Counted from the stretch's first letter, positions 16,188 through 24,965 are shown. The stretch: DNA of 64,000 bases from Thioclava sp. SK-1 (GCF_001705665.1 NZ_MDHA01000069.1:124001-188000); one strand, 5' to 3'. Program-made: numbers and translations. The notes: generated by a model from the sequence alone, not told the origin.

Positions 16188-17150
16188 TCAGCCCCAAAGC
16201 GCAGCTTCGGGTGGATAGACTTTGCCATCTTCATAATGCAGCGGCGTTTCACGGTCTTCGGCGAGAAGTAGCGGCGCGTCAAGATCGACGATCTTCGCCC
16301 CTTGCGCAACCAGTGTCGCCGGGGCCATTGCAAGGGACGACCCGATCATACAGCCGACCATCACCTGATACCCTTCCGACAGCGCTAGATTGCGCAGCGC
16401 CAGCGCCTCGGTCAGGCCGCCGGTTTTATCCAACTTGATGTTGATCATATCATATTTGCCGCGCAGATTGGCCAAAGACGCGCGGTCATGGCAGGATTCA
16501 TCCGCGCAAATCGGGACAAGCCGTTCGACTGCGGACAGGCCCTCATCTGCGGCAGCAGGCAGGGGTTGCTCCACCATCGCGACATTCAGGCGTACAAGAT
16601 GCTTTTGAATATCAAGGAAATTTTCCATTTCCCAGCCTTCGTTCGCATCCAAAATGATTTTTGCACCGGGCGCGCCGTCGCGCACCGCCTCAAGGCGTGG
16701 AATATCATCTGGCGTGCCCAATTTGATCTTCAAAACCGGACGGTCAGAATGTTTGGCAGCCGAAGCGCGCATATTCTCAACAGTATCAAGAGACAGCGTA
16801 TAGGCCGTGACCTCTGGTTGGGGCGCGGGCAGCCCGGCCAGCTCCCAAACCCGAACTCCTGCCTTTTTTGCTTCCCAATCCCACAGAGCACAATCGACGG
16901 CATTGCGTGCGGCACCCGCCGGCAAGGCCTCTTGCAATTGCGCACGGGAGATATCGGCTGGCAGCGCACGGATTTGATCGGCCACCGAACTTAGGCTTTC
17001 GCCATAACGCGCATAGGGCAGACACTCGCCCATTGCGGTGATGCCGTCGCGTTTAATTTTCACCGTCAGCACATCTGATTGCGTGCGCGACCCGCGCGAG
17101 ATGGTAAAGGCTTGCGCCAGTTTGAAGCTGTCTTCGCTTACCGTGATCAT
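16188..17150 (-). CDS. dgcA: N-acetyl-D-glutamate racemase DgcA (enolase superfamily)
   Basis: The 320-residue enzyme belongs to the enolase superfamily, in the branch long named dipeptide epimerase (L-Ala-D/L-Glu). Visible active-site parts are the KIK catalytic lysine pair in VLKIKLGT, metal ligands in ILDANEGW, VEQPLP and CADESCH, and the opposite-face lysine in NIKLDKTGG. Adjacent DgcN (17306) makes the N-acetyl-D-glutamate racemase assignment preferable; this pathway (DgcN acetylates D-glutamate, DgcA racemises the product) is known from marine bacteria. The ATG at 17150 has GGGAG about 8 bases upstream and overlaps the stop of a 37-codon ORF by ATGA. Confidence 0.88.
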   Translation of the reverse strand: MITVSEDSFKLAQAFTISRGSRTQSDVLTVKIKRDGITAMGECLPYARYGESLSSVADQIRALPADISRAQLQEALPAGAARNAVDCALWDWEAKKAGVRVWELAGLPAPQPEVTAYTLSLDTVENMRASAAKHSDRPVLKIKLGTPDDIPRLEAVRDGAPGAKIILDANEGWEMENFLDIQKHLVRLNVAMVEQPLPAAADEGLSAVERLVPICADESCHDRASLANLRGKYDMINIKLDKTGGLTEALALRNLALSEGYQVMVGCMIGSSLAMAPATLVAQGAKIVDLDAPLLLAEDRETPLHYEDGKVYPPEAALWG

Positions 17151-17260
17151 CGCTGATACTCCCGTTTGTTCCGGTTTATAATGTCCCAACTAGGGGCAAG
17201 AACGGCCATGGCCAGCCATATCAGCGTCAAGCGCAACCAGTTGATCCGAATGTTATTCAT
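17147..17260 (-). CDS. 37-residue membrane micro-ORF between dgcN and dgcA
   Basis: Read on the minus strand from ATG at 17260, this ORF gives MNNIRINWLRLTLIWLAMAV and 17 more residues, ending REYQR. One hydrophobic segment (about residues 8-24) is followed by a charged tail, a pattern typical of small single-span membrane proteins. Its TGA overlaps the dgcA ATG (ATGA), so translation would couple to dgcA. A GGGGAT element lies about 8 bases before its ATG, partly inside a terminator-like hairpin. I do not know a family. It could also be a leader peptide controlling dgcA. Its reality is an inference. Confidence 0.45.
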   Translation of the reverse strand: MNNIRINWLRLTLIWLAMAVLAPSWDIINRNKREYQR

Positions 17261-17296
17261 AGAAAAATCCCCGCCGGCCTCCATGAACCAGCGGGG
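17261..17296 (-). terminator. Terminator or attenuator between dgcN and dgcA
   Basis: On the minus strand CCCCGCTGG pairs with CCGGCGGGG (one G-U pair) around a 10-base loop, and ATTTTTCT follows. It begins 9 bases after the dgcN stop and ends just before the micro-ORF start. It should reduce read-through from dgcN into dgcA unless relieved. Confidence 0.7.
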
Positions 17297-17305
17297 AGAG
17301 TGCCG

Positions 17306-18313
17306 TTAGATTTTCGCCAATGCATCCACCAGCGGCCCTGCGCCGAACCGGAACGGGTCGGTGGTGGGCAAACCAAGTTCGGCTTCCAGTCCCGAAAGGT
17401 AGGATTTCGCGTCATCCTCGGCCAAGCCTTTGGTGTTGACCGAAATGCCGACCACCTGGCAATCTGGATTGCCAACCTGGGCCAATTGCAGCGCAATATC
17501 GCGCAGCGCCTGAAGACTGGGCAATTTGTACCCTGGCAGGCCGCGCATGTGATCGCGAGTGGGTTCGTGACACAAAATCAGCGCATCTGGCTGACCGCCA
17601 TGCACCAATGCCATTGTCACGCCGGAATAAGACACATGGAACAAAGAGCCCTGACCCTCGATCAGATCCCAGTGATCTGCGTCATTGTCGGGCGTCAGAT
17701 ATTCAATCGAACCGGCCATGAAATCCGCGATCACAGCATCCAGCGGCACGCCGTCGCCGGTGATCAAGATCCCGGTCTGCCCGGTGGCGCGGAAGCTGGC
17801 TTTCATGCCGCGCTCCAGCATCTCTTTTTCAAGGCAAAGCGCGGTATACATCTTGCCGACCGAACAATCGGTGCCAACAGCCAGACAGCGTTTGCCGCTG
17901 CGTTTTACACCATTTGCAATCGGATATTTTACCGATGGGATGCGCACGTCATGCAGCTGACGGCCATTGGCTTTGGCTGCCGCCACCAGATCCGGTTCGT
18001 CCCGCAATAGGTTATGCAGGCCCGATGCAATGTCCAATCCGGCGTTAAGCGCCTCGATCAGCACGGTTTTCCACGCCGCGGAAATCACGCCGCCACGGTT
18101 GGCCACGCCGATAACCAGTGTTTTGCAGCCCGCCTCAACAGCAGCCTGAATGTCCAGATCCTGTAGGCCCATATCGGCCTTGCAGCCATCCATGCGATAT
18201 TGACCAATGGCATAGTCCGGACGCCAGTCCTTTACGCCTTGTGCAACCTTTGCTGCGAGCGCGTCCGGCGCGTCGCCAAGAAACAGCAGATACGGGGTTT
18301 CGATAAGCGCCAT
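17306..18313 (-). CDS. dgcN: D-glutamate N-acetyltransferase DgcN (DUF1611)
   Basis: The 335-residue protein is a DUF1611 member. The N-terminal domain (residues 1-135) is Rossmann-like with ADMGLQDLDI, and the C-terminal half carries a P-loop-like GTDCSVGKM (about residues 147-155) followed by RATGQTGILITGDG and EGQGSLFHVSYSGVT. DgcN acetylates D-glutamate to N-acetyl-D-glutamate as the first step of a D-glutamate catabolic route in marine Proteobacteria. Older annotation calls the family NAD-dependent epimerase/dehydratase-like. It is first in the cluster dgcN, micro-ORF, dgcA, dat, and is divergent from mcl1. A concentric dyad precedes it at 18335-18378. Confidence 0.88.
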   Translation of the reverse strand: MALIETPYLLFLGDAPDALAAKVAQGVKDWRPDYAIGQYRMDGCKADMGLQDLDIQAAVEAGCKTLVIGVANRGGVISAAWKTVLIEALNAGLDIASGLHNLLRDEPDLVAAAKANGRQLHDVRIPSVKYPIANGVKRSGKRCLAVGTDCSVGKMYTALCLEKEMLERGMKASFRATGQTGILITGDGVPLDAVIADFMAGSIEYLTPDNDADHWDLIEGQGSLFHVSYSGVTMALVHGGQPDALILCHEPTRDHMRGLPGYKLPSLQALRDIALQLAQVGNPDCQVVGISVNTKGLAEDDAKSYLSGLEAELGLPTTDPFRFGAGPLVDALAKI

Positions 18314-18334
18314 TGTGCCCTCCTGTTGATGTTT

Positions 18335-18378
18335 GAAGATAAGGTAAAACTTCCTGACGGAATTTCTTGTTTATCTTC
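18335..18378. promoter_or_regulatory. 44-bp concentric dyad upstream of dgcN
   Basis: GAAGATAA (18335-18342) mirrors TTATCTTC (18371-18378), and TTCC (18351-18354) mirrors GGAA (18359-18362), all around the same centre between 18356 and 18357. Fifteen of 22 half-site positions match. It lies 22-65 bases before the dgcN start codon, suggesting an operator for a dimeric regulator. Confidence 0.45.
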
Positions 18379-18655
18379 GATCTTTGTCGCCTCAGTTTTG
18401 CAATATTCTTCTACAAAATAGAAATATCGCGGGAAAAATCAGCGCCTGATAGGTTTATTACGCTGGTAATTGATTGCGAACGCATTGAATCACACCAGAT
18501 TCCAGCGCAGACCATACATTACGCAGCATAGGTTCCGATGCTCATGACCGTTACATTCTTAAGAACATGCCGCAATGCAGAATTTCCTTGCGGCCAGCTG
18601 CGCAATATTATATCGAATTTATGACGCAATTAGACATATCATTACCGGAGGAACA

Positions 18656-19615
18656 ATGAGTTTCCGCATCCAGCCCGCCGCCCCGGCCCGCCCGAACCGC
18701 TGCCAATTGTTCGGCCCGGGATCGAACACCAAACTGTTCCCTAAAATGGCGGCCTCGGCTGCGGATGTCATTAACTTGGATTTGGAGGACAGTGTCGCGC
18801 CCAGTGATAAGGCCACTGCGCGGCGCAATATCATTCAGGCCAGCCATGATATTGACTGGAACACCAAATACTTATCTGTTCGCATCAATGGGTTGGACAC
18901 GCCCTATTGGTATCGTGACATTGTAGAGATCTTGGAAGAAGGCTCCGAGCGGATCGACCAGATCATGATCCCCAAAGTGGGCTGCGCGGCAGATGTTTAT
19001 GCGGTTGATGCACTCGTGACCGCGATTGAGGCCGCTAAAGGGCGCACAAAGAAAGTCAGTTTTGAGGTTATCATCGAATCCGCTGCCGGCCTTGCGCATG
19101 TCGAAGAAATTGCCGCCTCTAGCCCGCGGATGCAGGCCATGAGCCTTGGAGCAGCGGATTTCGCAGCCTCAATGGGTATGGCGACGACCGGAATCGGCGG
19201 CACACAGGAAAACTATTACATGCTGCATGACGGCCAAAAACACTGGTCCGATCCGTGGCATTGGGCGCAAGCCGCAATTGTTGCAGCGTGCCGCACACAT
19301 GGGTTGTTGCCGGTCGATGGCCCCTTTGGCGATTTCAGCGATGACGACGGGTATCGCGCGCAATCGCTACGGTCTGCCACATTGGGAATGGTGGGAAAAT
19401 GGGCGATCCACCCGAAGCAAATCGCGCTGGCCAATGAGGTCTTCACCCCGTCCGAGGCGGCCGTCGCCGAAGCGCGAGAAATTCTGGCCGCGATGGAAAA
19501 GGCCAAATCCGAAGGCGCCGGGGCAACGGTGTACAAAGGCCGGCTTGTCGATATTGCATCGATCAAACAGGCTGAGGTGATCGTCCGTCAATCCGAAATG
19601 ATCGCAGCAGGCTGA
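18656..19615 (+). CDS. mcl1: L-malyl-CoA/beta-methylmalyl-CoA lyase
   Basis: The 319-residue HpcH/HpaI-aldolase-family (CitE-like) enzyme shows NLDLEDSVAP, the magnesium ligands in FEVIIESAAGL and GAADFAASMG, and the C-terminal GKWAIHPKQI motif. These define Mcl1, which cleaves L-malyl-CoA to acetyl-CoA plus glyoxylate and forms or cleaves beta-methylmalyl-CoA in the ethylmalonyl-CoA pathway. The start at 18656 has CCGGAGGAACA upstream; the in-frame ATG at 18575 is rejected. About 340 bases separate it from the divergent dgcN; that gap holds the dyad at 18335 and AT-rich sequence but no clear promoter. MeaB at 5138 acts in the same pathway area. Confidence 0.93.
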   Translation: MSFRIQPAAPARPNRCQLFGPGSNTKLFPKMAASAADVINLDLEDSVAPSDKATARRNIIQASHDIDWNTKYLSVRINGLDTPYWYRDIVEILEEGSERIDQIMIPKVGCAADVYAVDALVTAIEAAKGRTKKVSFEVIIESAAGLAHVEEIAASSPRMQAMSLGAADFAASMGMATTGIGGTQENYYMLHDGQKHWSDPWHWAQAAIVAACRTHGLLPVDGPFGDFSDDDGYRAQSLRSATLGMVGKWAIHPKQIALANEVFTPSEAAVAEAREILAAMEKAKSEGAGATVYKGRLVDIASIKQAEVIVRQSEMIAAG

Positions 19616-19625
19616 TGCGTTTTCT

Positions 19626-19656
19626 CTATGCCCCGGCACGGGACGCTGGGGCATAG
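19626..19656. terminator. Hairpin between convergent mcl1 and GyrI-like gene
   Basis: CTATGCCCC (19626-19634) pairs perfectly with GGGGCATAG (19648-19656) around a 13-base loop, in the short gap between two convergent stop codons. No T-run follows on either strand, so a role in ending transcription is only likely. Confidence 0.5.
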
Positions 19657-19670
19657 GGCGTCGGTTTGGC

Positions 19671-20156
19671 TCAGCCTGCGTCGGTTCCACCGGCCAATGG
19701 GATCCGAATTTCTGTCAGCAAGTCGTTTTCAGCAACCTGCGACGGGTCATTCAGATAGACCTCATATGCGGCCGGCCCACGATAGGTTTCGCCCGATGAC
19801 GGATACCATTCTTCAAATAACATCCGATAGGCATCTGACAAAAGATCATAGGATCCTTTGACCTCCATCACCGCGTAGCGGCCTGCGGGATAGACATGCT
19901 CTTCCAACGGGGCTTGCATCGGAAATTCATTGGTAACCACGAAACATGCATGCGCACGCAGCTGATCAACCGGGGTGACACGCGGATTGTCATGCCCAAT
20001 CGCCGCCGCATCCGACACATAGGACCACAGCGCGCCTTCTTCAAACATTGCGCTTAGCCGATCGAACGTGTCACCCAACTTTGCATAGGCCCCACGATGC
20101 AATAACCCAACAAGGCGCACCTTTGGCAATTCGTGTATGGTGACTTCGGAAATCAT
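19671..20156 (-). CDS. GyrI-like / AraC effector-binding domain protein
   Basis: The 161-residue protein starts [20 protein letters not shown], the usual opening of stand-alone GyrI-like (SbmC/AraC_E_bind) domains, which bind small amphipathic ligands or inhibit gyrase. A C-terminal acidic pocket is suggested by [17 protein letters not shown]. No helix-turn-helix is present. The start at 20156 has a perfect GGAGG 5-7 bases upstream; the longer reading frame from 20339 crosses the divergent accA start and is rejected. Ligand and function are unknown. Confidence 0.85.
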   Translation of the reverse strand: MISEVTIHELPKVRLVGLLHRGAYAKLGDTFDRLSAMFEEGALWSYVSDAAAIGHDNPRVTPVDQLRAHACFVVTNEFPMQAPLEEHVYPAGRYAVMEVKGSYDLLSDAYRMLFEEWYPSSGETYRGPAAYEVYLNDPSQVAENDLLTEIRIPLAGGTDAG

Positions 20157-20332
20157 CACTGTCCTCCAAAAAATATCGCCCATGCAGCCGCACAGACCTT
20201 GTATGCTGGCATGGATATGAACCAATTGCTGATGCTGAGCTAGCGCATATACGCGTTGTGCCAACCTGCCCCCGTTGCATTTCCCGAAATGCACGGTCAT
20301 ATAGACCCAGTCGTGACACGGAGGCGCCTCGT

Positions 20333-21295
20333 ATGACAACCTATCTTGAATTCGAAAAGCCGCTCGCAGAAATTGAGGGCAAGGCAGAAGAATTACGCGC
20401 GATGGCGCGTGCGAATGAAGAGATGGATGTCGAAAAAGAGGCCGCTGCGCTGGACAAGAAAGCCGCGCAAATGCTGAAAGATCTGTATAAAGATCTCAGC
20501 CCGTGGCGGAAATGTCAGGTGGCCCGGCATCCCGACCGCCCGCATTGTAAAGATTATATCGAGGCCCTGTTCACAGAATATACGCCACTTGCCGGTGATC
20601 GTAACTTTGCCGACGATCATGCTGTCATGGGCGGGCTTGCGCGGTTCAACGATCAGCCGGTCGTGGTGATTGGCCATGAAAAAGGCCATGATACAGCCAC
20701 CCGCATCACCCGGAATTTTGGCATGGCGCGCCCTGAAGGCTATCGCAAGGCGATCCGCTTGATGGATATGGCGGACCGGTTCGGCCTGCCCGTCGTAACG
20801 CTGATCGATACGCCCGGCGCCTATCCAGGCAAGGGCGCAGAAGAACGCGGCCAATCCGAAGCCATCGCACGCTCCACGCAGAAATGCCTGTCCATCGGTG
20901 TGCCACTGGTATCTGTGGTGATCGGCGAAGGCGGCTCTGGCGGGGCCGTGGGCTTTGCCGCAGGCGACCGGATCGCCATGCTGGAACATTCGGTATATTC
21001 GGTCATTTCGCCAGAAGGCTGCGCATCCATCTTGTGGAAAGACGCCGAGAAAATGCGCGAAGCCGCCGAGGCGTTGCGCCTGACCGCCCAAGATTTGAAA
21101 AAGCTTGCCGTGATCGACAGGATCATCAAAGAACCGATGGGCGGCGCACAGCGCAATCGTGCCGCTACCTTGGATGCCGTGGGCGCCGAAATCCAATTGA
21201 TGTTGAAAGAGCTGGACGACAAAGATCGCAGCGCCTTGATCAAGTCGCGGCGCAAGAAATTCATTGAAATGGGATCAAAAGGTCTGGCCGCCTAA
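20333..21295 (+). CDS. accA: Acetyl-CoA carboxylase carboxyltransferase subunit alpha
   Basis: The 320-residue protein opens [20 protein letters not shown], and carries the crotonase-fold carboxyltransferase motifs [27 protein letters not shown] and [10 protein letters not shown]. With AccD it transfers the carboxyl group from carboxybiotin to acetyl-CoA, giving malonyl-CoA for fatty acid synthesis. Length matches alphaproteobacterial AccA. The ATG at 20333 is preceded by GGAGG; the upstream in-frame ATG at 20258 is rejected. The gene is alone and ends in a strong terminator at 21335. Confidence 0.96.
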   Translation: MTTYLEFEKPLAEIEGKAEELRAMARANEEMDVEKEAAALDKKAAQMLKDLYKDLSPWRKCQVARHPDRPHCKDYIEALFTEYTPLAGDRNFADDHAVMGGLARFNDQPVVVIGHEKGHDTATRITRNFGMARPEGYRKAIRLMDMADRFGLPVVTLIDTPGAYPGKGAEERGQSEAIARSTQKCLSIGVPLVSVVIGEGGSGGAVGFAAGDRIAMLEHSVYSVISPEGCASILWKDAEKMREAAEALRLTAQDLKKLAVIDRIIKEPMGGAQRNRAATLDAVGAEIQLMLKELDDKDRSALIKSRRKKFIEMGSKGLAA

Positions 21296-21334
21296 AACAG
21301 TCGACCGCAATTTGCCTTGCATATAAGAACGATC

Positions 21335-21364
21335 ACCCGGTAGCGCGCGCTACCGGGTTTTATT
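21335..21364 (+). terminator. Intrinsic terminator of accA
   Basis: ACCCGGTAGCG pairs with CGCTACCGGGT over 11 bp around a CG-rich centre, followed by TTTATT. It lies 40 bases after the accA stop. Confidence 0.9.
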
Positions 21365-21396
21365 ATGCAAACACTGTAATGGGTGCGCCCGTGCGA

Positions 21397-22137
21397 TCAG
21401 GGCTGCGCATCGGGCGGAATCACGATCAGTCCCGCCTCGGCCATCAGCTTGTTTGAGCTTGCCTCGATCTCGGTTTCCATCCGCGCCATAAATTCTTGCA
21501 GCGGTAGGCCCGGTTCAATGGGTGGCAAAAACTCAATCACCGCCAGACCGGGTTTTCGCAGCAGCGACTGGCGCGGCCAAAAGACGCCGACATTCACACC
21601 CACCGGGACACAGGGTTGTTGCATCACACCATAAAGCATGCCCGCCCCGACCTTATAGCCCTGCTGGACGCCAGCTGCGACACGCGTGCCTTGCGGGAAA
21701 ATGACCAATTGACCGCCTTTGTCGCGATTTTTCTTGGCCGCGCGCAGCATGCCCTTGATCGCAGCGCCACGTTTGCCGCGGTCCACCGGGATGCAGCCGA
21801 TCAGCCAGGCAAACCAACCCACGAAAGGTGTGTAGACCAGTTCCTTTTTCATGATGAACTTGCCCTGTGGGATGGCAGAGTAGATCATCAAGATATCGAA
21901 AAAACTTTGGTGCTTGGCCACGATCATGACATCGCCGGTTGGGGGAGTTCCGCGCACCTCCGACCGCAGGCCAACGATCCAACGCGCCGAGAAGCGAACA
22001 TAATGGCAAAACAGCCGGCACACCCATGCTGCCACTTTGCGCCCGCCCAGCAAGGCGACTGGGAATAGCAACGTCGCAATCAACGCAAGCGCGACATACA
22101 TCAAGACAATGAAGATGACCGAGCGGATCAGTTGCAT
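21397..22137 (-). CDS. plsC: 1-acyl-sn-glycerol-3-phosphate acyltransferase
   Basis: The 246-residue membrane-associated enzyme has an N-terminal membrane segment (residues 4-26), the HX4D acyltransferase motif KHQSFFD and a substrate-binding FPQGTR motif (FPEGTR with Glu changed to Gln). A GCIPVDRG segment also matches. It would make phosphatidic acid at the inner membrane. Its ATG at 22137 overlaps the upstream ftsX stop by one base (TGATG), so the start in the middle of the longer frame is chosen. The ftsE-ftsX-plsC order is common in Rhodobacterales. Confidence 0.92.
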   Translation of the reverse strand: MQLIRSVIFIVLMYVALALIATLLFPVALLGGRKVAAWVCRLFCHYVRFSARWIVGLRSEVRGTPPTGDVMIVAKHQSFFDILMIYSAIPQGKFIMKKELVYTPFVGWFAWLIGCIPVDRGKRGAAIKGMLRAAKKNRDKGGQLVIFPQGTRVAAGVQQGYKVGAGMLYGVMQQPCVPVGVNVGVFWPRQSLLRKPGLAVIEFLPPIEPGLPLQEFMARMETEIEASSNKLMAEAGLIVIPPDAQP

Positions 22138-23030
22138 CAACGAATTCCTTTCAACACGCGCGCGCTGGCCAATCGGGTGGCCAACCATGCCACGCCACCG
22201 GCCGTAACAGGGATCAGCAACGGCCAAATCCAGCCTGCGCCGCTAAAGCCAAGGCCGGTCAAAAATCCGCCTGCCGTATCGGCCGCGGGCAAGGACGCCA
22301 CGGCCAGCATTGCAAGCCCGGTGCCAAAACACGCCCCCCAGATGCCGCGCGCGGTAAAGCGCCGCACAAAGGCCCGTGCGACAAAACGATCTTGCGCACC
22401 AATCAGGCGCAGCGTGCGGATCACTTGGGTATTGGCCGCCAGTGCAGCCTGCGCCGCAAGCGTAATCATCCCAGCCATCGCGCCACCGATCAGCAGCAGC
22501 GACACCACGCCCAACAGGCGCAAACGGCTGGCCGCGGCCACCAACGGACGGCGCCACCGGGAATGATCATCAAGCACCGCACCGGGCGCCTCGGCCGCAA
22601 GGCGCAGGCGTAAGCCTTCGGAATCAAAGCCGACGGCTGTTTCGGTAATCTCTACCAGATTGGGCAATGGTAATGTGTCGATCGGCAGATCAGGGCCGAA
22701 CCAAGGCGACAAAAGGCCGGTCATTTGATCATTATTTAAAACGCCGTAATCCGCGATGCCCGGCGTTTCTGACAATACCTGCAGCACTGCGTCGGTTTGG
22801 CTTTGCATTTGCTCCGTCGGCGCGGAAATCCGCACCGTGGCGGAGCGCGCCAAACTGTCCGACCACCGCGTCGCAAGCCGATCCGTAGCAAAACACAGCG
22901 CCAGCGCGAAAACGGCCAAAAATGCCATCGCGGCCGCAGTCAAAACCGTCAAATTCGCGGTAAACCCTGTGGGCGGCACCACACGCCCGGCCTGGCCTGG
23001 ATCAAATTTTGCAAATGGTAATCTCATCAT
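22137..23030 (-). CDS. ftsX: Cell division protein FtsX-like permease
   Basis: The 297-residue protein has an N-terminal transmembrane segment (residues 28-49), a periplasmic domain of about 110 residues, and three further membrane segments toward the C-terminus, the FtsX pattern. Its ATG overlaps the ftsE stop (ATGA), and its stop touches the plsC start. With FtsE it forms an ABC-type complex that transmits a cytoplasmic signal to peptidoglycan hydrolases during division. Sequence conservation in FtsX is low, so the name rests on topology and on ftsE being adjacent. Confidence 0.88.
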   Translation of the reverse strand: MMRLPFAKFDPGQAGRVVPPTGFTANLTVLTAAAMAFLAVFALALCFATDRLATRWSDSLARSATVRISAPTEQMQSQTDAVLQVLSETPGIADYGVLNNDQMTGLLSPWFGPDLPIDTLPLPNLVEITETAVGFDSEGLRLRLAAEAPGAVLDDHSRWRRPLVAAASRLRLLGVVSLLLIGGAMAGMITLAAQAALAANTQVIRTLRLIGAQDRFVARAFVRRFTARGIWGACFGTGLAMLAVASLPAADTAGGFLTGLGFSGAGWIWPLLIPVTAGGVAWLATRLASARVLKGIR

Positions 23031-23698
23031 AGATCCGCCCCCGCCAAATGCAGCCTGCGGCCAGCAATCCGCAACACCCGTGCCGAAACCTGCGCCTTGG
23101 TCTGCCGGATCAGGTTCAAATCATGGGTCGCGATGACCACGGTTTTGCCCATCCGGTTCAGCTCTACCAACAAAGACAACAACCTCAGCGACATCTCCCA
23201 ATCAAGGTTCCCCGTCGGTTCATCTGCGATGATCACTTCCGGACTCATCATCACGGCACGGGCCAGCGCGGCGCGTTGGCGCTCGCCCCCCGACAACTGC
23301 GGTGGCAGCGCCTGCGCTTGCGCGCTAAGCCCGACCCAGCCCAGCAATTCGCGCAGCTCATCACGGTTAACCGTGCGCTGTGTCACCGCCAGCGGCAGCG
23401 CGATATTTTCTTCCAGCGACAAATGGTCCAGAAATTGGCAATCCTGATGCACGACCCCAACGCGTTGACGGATATTGGCAATATCATCGCGCCCCAACAT
23501 CCGCACATCTTGGCCGAACAAGCTAAGATGGCCCGCCGACGGCGTCAGCTCTCCGTAGCAGAGTTTCAAAAAACTGGTTTTTCCCGCGCCAGACGGCCCT
23601 GTCAGAAAATGGAACGAACCCGGCACCAGCTTCAACGACATTTCCGATAAAAGATCGGTCCCGCCGTATCCTACAGCCACATTTTGAAGCTCAATCAC
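23027..23698 (-). CDS. ftsE: Cell division ATP-binding protein FtsE
   Basis: The 223-residue ABC ATPase has Walker A GPSGAGKTS, the Q-loop VVHQDCQFLD, signature LSGGERQRAALARA, Walker B VIIADEPTGNLD and the H-loop ATHD. GNLD after Walker B is typical of FtsE/LolD/MacB ATPases. The GTG start at 23698 has AGGGG 7 bases upstream and gives the family length of about 222 residues; an in-frame ATG at 23731 adds 11 residues and has a poorly spaced site. It overlaps ftsX by ATGA. The gene is divergent from the zinc-ribbon gene at 23840. Confidence 0.92.
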   Translation of the reverse strand: MIELQNVAVGYGGTDLLSEMSLKLVPGSFHFLTGPSGAGKTSFLKLCYGELTPSAGHLSLFGQDVRMLGRDDIANIRQRVGVVHQDCQFLDHLSLEENIALPLAVTQRTVNRDELRELLGWVGLSAQAQALPPQLSGGERQRAALARAVMMSPEVIIADEPTGNLDWEMSLRLLSLLVELNRMGKTVVIATHDLNLIRQTKAQVSARVLRIAGRRLHLAGADL

Positions 23699-23839
23699 TA
23701 CATCGCCCCTGATTTTGCGCTGACTTGACATCCCCGGCGTGCGCAGACAACGCTATAGCTTGGATATCGTTTAACTGCTTGCTACAACATCAGTAAGTGA
23801 ATTGCCAGAATGGCAAGTGGCAAGGGAGCAAGAACCCGA

Positions 23840-24955
23840 ATGCGGCTGATCTGCCCAAACTGTTCGGCACAATATGAAGTCGGCGACAGCGTCATTCCTG
23901 ACGCCGGTCGTGATGTGCAATGTTCAAGCTGTGGGAAAACGTGGTTTCAACAAAGCCGCGCGATGATGGATGCGCTTGCGGCGCAAGACCTTGACCCCAG
24001 CCCGGAAGAATGGGAAGGCGCGGCGCAACCCGCTGCTGCACCATCCCCCAATTTTTCCGAGGATCCGCCACCCAATGCCTTCGATATCAACGATTTGGCC
24101 CGCGCACGCGCATCTGGGCTGGAACGCGCCATGACACGTTCGCAGGCTATTGCACGCGGCGAACCAGTGCAAACCGCCCCAAAGCCGCATCCAAGTGATG
24201 ATGATATCGCGGCCTCGATCGTTGCTGAACTGGAAGCCGAAGCCGAGCCTTTGGCCCAAGATCTTGCCCCACAGCAGACCGCGACAGTGACGGTAGAGGC
24301 GCCTATTTCCGCCCCGGTTGAGGTTGCACCGGAATCGCCCCCCGCGCCGGTTGGCGGTCCGCGTAAGCGCCGCATGGATGACAGCCTTCTAAGCATTCTG
24401 CGTGAAGAAGCTCAGCGTGAAGCCGAAGCACGCCGCGCCGAAGGCACATTGCTGGAAACCCAAGAAGAAATGAACTTGGAACCGGCGATGTCGGCCGCCA
24501 GCCGCGTGCAGGCCAAACTTGCCGCCGCACAGCCTCCAGAGCCAGAGACGCAAACGCCCGCCCCATCCACCGTGTCGGTCAAACCTGCACGGCTGGTCCC
24601 GCGTCCCGAACCCGAGGTTCCATCGCAAAACCCACGCACCCGTCTGCCCGACATTGAAGAAATCAATTCAACCCTACGCGCCAGTGCCGATCGCACCGGT
24701 CAAGCAGCGGCAGTTGATGCCCCACAGGTCAAGGCGCAACGGCGTTCTGGATTTCGACTGGGGTTCTTTTCAGTGATCGGCCTGGCGGTGATTTGCGTCG
24801 CACTGTATGCCGCCGCGCGCCCGATGGCCCAGACAATACCGATGCTATCCGTGCCATTCACCGCCTATGCAAACACGGTGGACGCGCTGCGCCTTGACCT
24901 GGATCGACAGCTGCAGAACCTGATCTTGCAGTTAAAAGACAGCCGCCTGCAATAA
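23840..24955 (+). CDS. MJ0042-type zinc-ribbon membrane protein
   Basis: The 371-residue protein begins with a zinc ribbon (CPNC at residues 5-8, CSSC at about 29-32, followed by GKTW), the MJ0042 domain. A long acidic, alanine/proline-rich disordered stretch follows, then one transmembrane segment near residues 304-325 and a short C-terminal tail. Function is unknown; related proteins sit next to ftsE in Rhodobacterales, so a link to division or envelope control is possible. The start at 23840 places the zinc ribbon at the N-terminus; the in-frame ATG at 23810 adds ten non-conserved residues. It converges with the TIGR02302 gene. Confidence 0.85.
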   Translation: MRLICPNCSAQYEVGDSVIPDAGRDVQCSSCGKTWFQQSRAMMDALAAQDLDPSPEEWEGAAQPAAAPSPNFSEDPPPNAFDINDLARARASGLERAMTRSQAIARGEPVQTAPKPHPSDDDIAASIVAELEAEAEPLAQDLAPQQTATVTVEAPISAPVEVAPESPPAPVGGPRKRRMDDSLLSILREEAQREAEARRAEGTLLETQEEMNLEPAMSAASRVQAKLAAAQPPEPETQTPAPSTVSVKPARLVPRPEPEVPSQNPRTRLPDIEEINSTLRASADRTGQAAAVDAPQVKAQRRSGFRLGFFSVIGLAVICVALYAAARPMAQTIPMLSVPFTAYANTVDALRLDLDRQLQNLILQLKDSRLQ

Positions 24956-24965
24956 GGGTTGTGCC

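Noticed and set aside
18389-18425. TTTGCAA-like and ATATT/AAATAT inverted sequence between dgcN and mcl1
   Set aside because: It resembles half of a RamB-type TTTGCAAA site but lacks the second half-site, so I do not list it as an operator.
20393-21196. 267-codon frame antisense to accA
   Set aside because: accA is unmistakable on the other strand; this is a shadow frame in GC-rich DNA.
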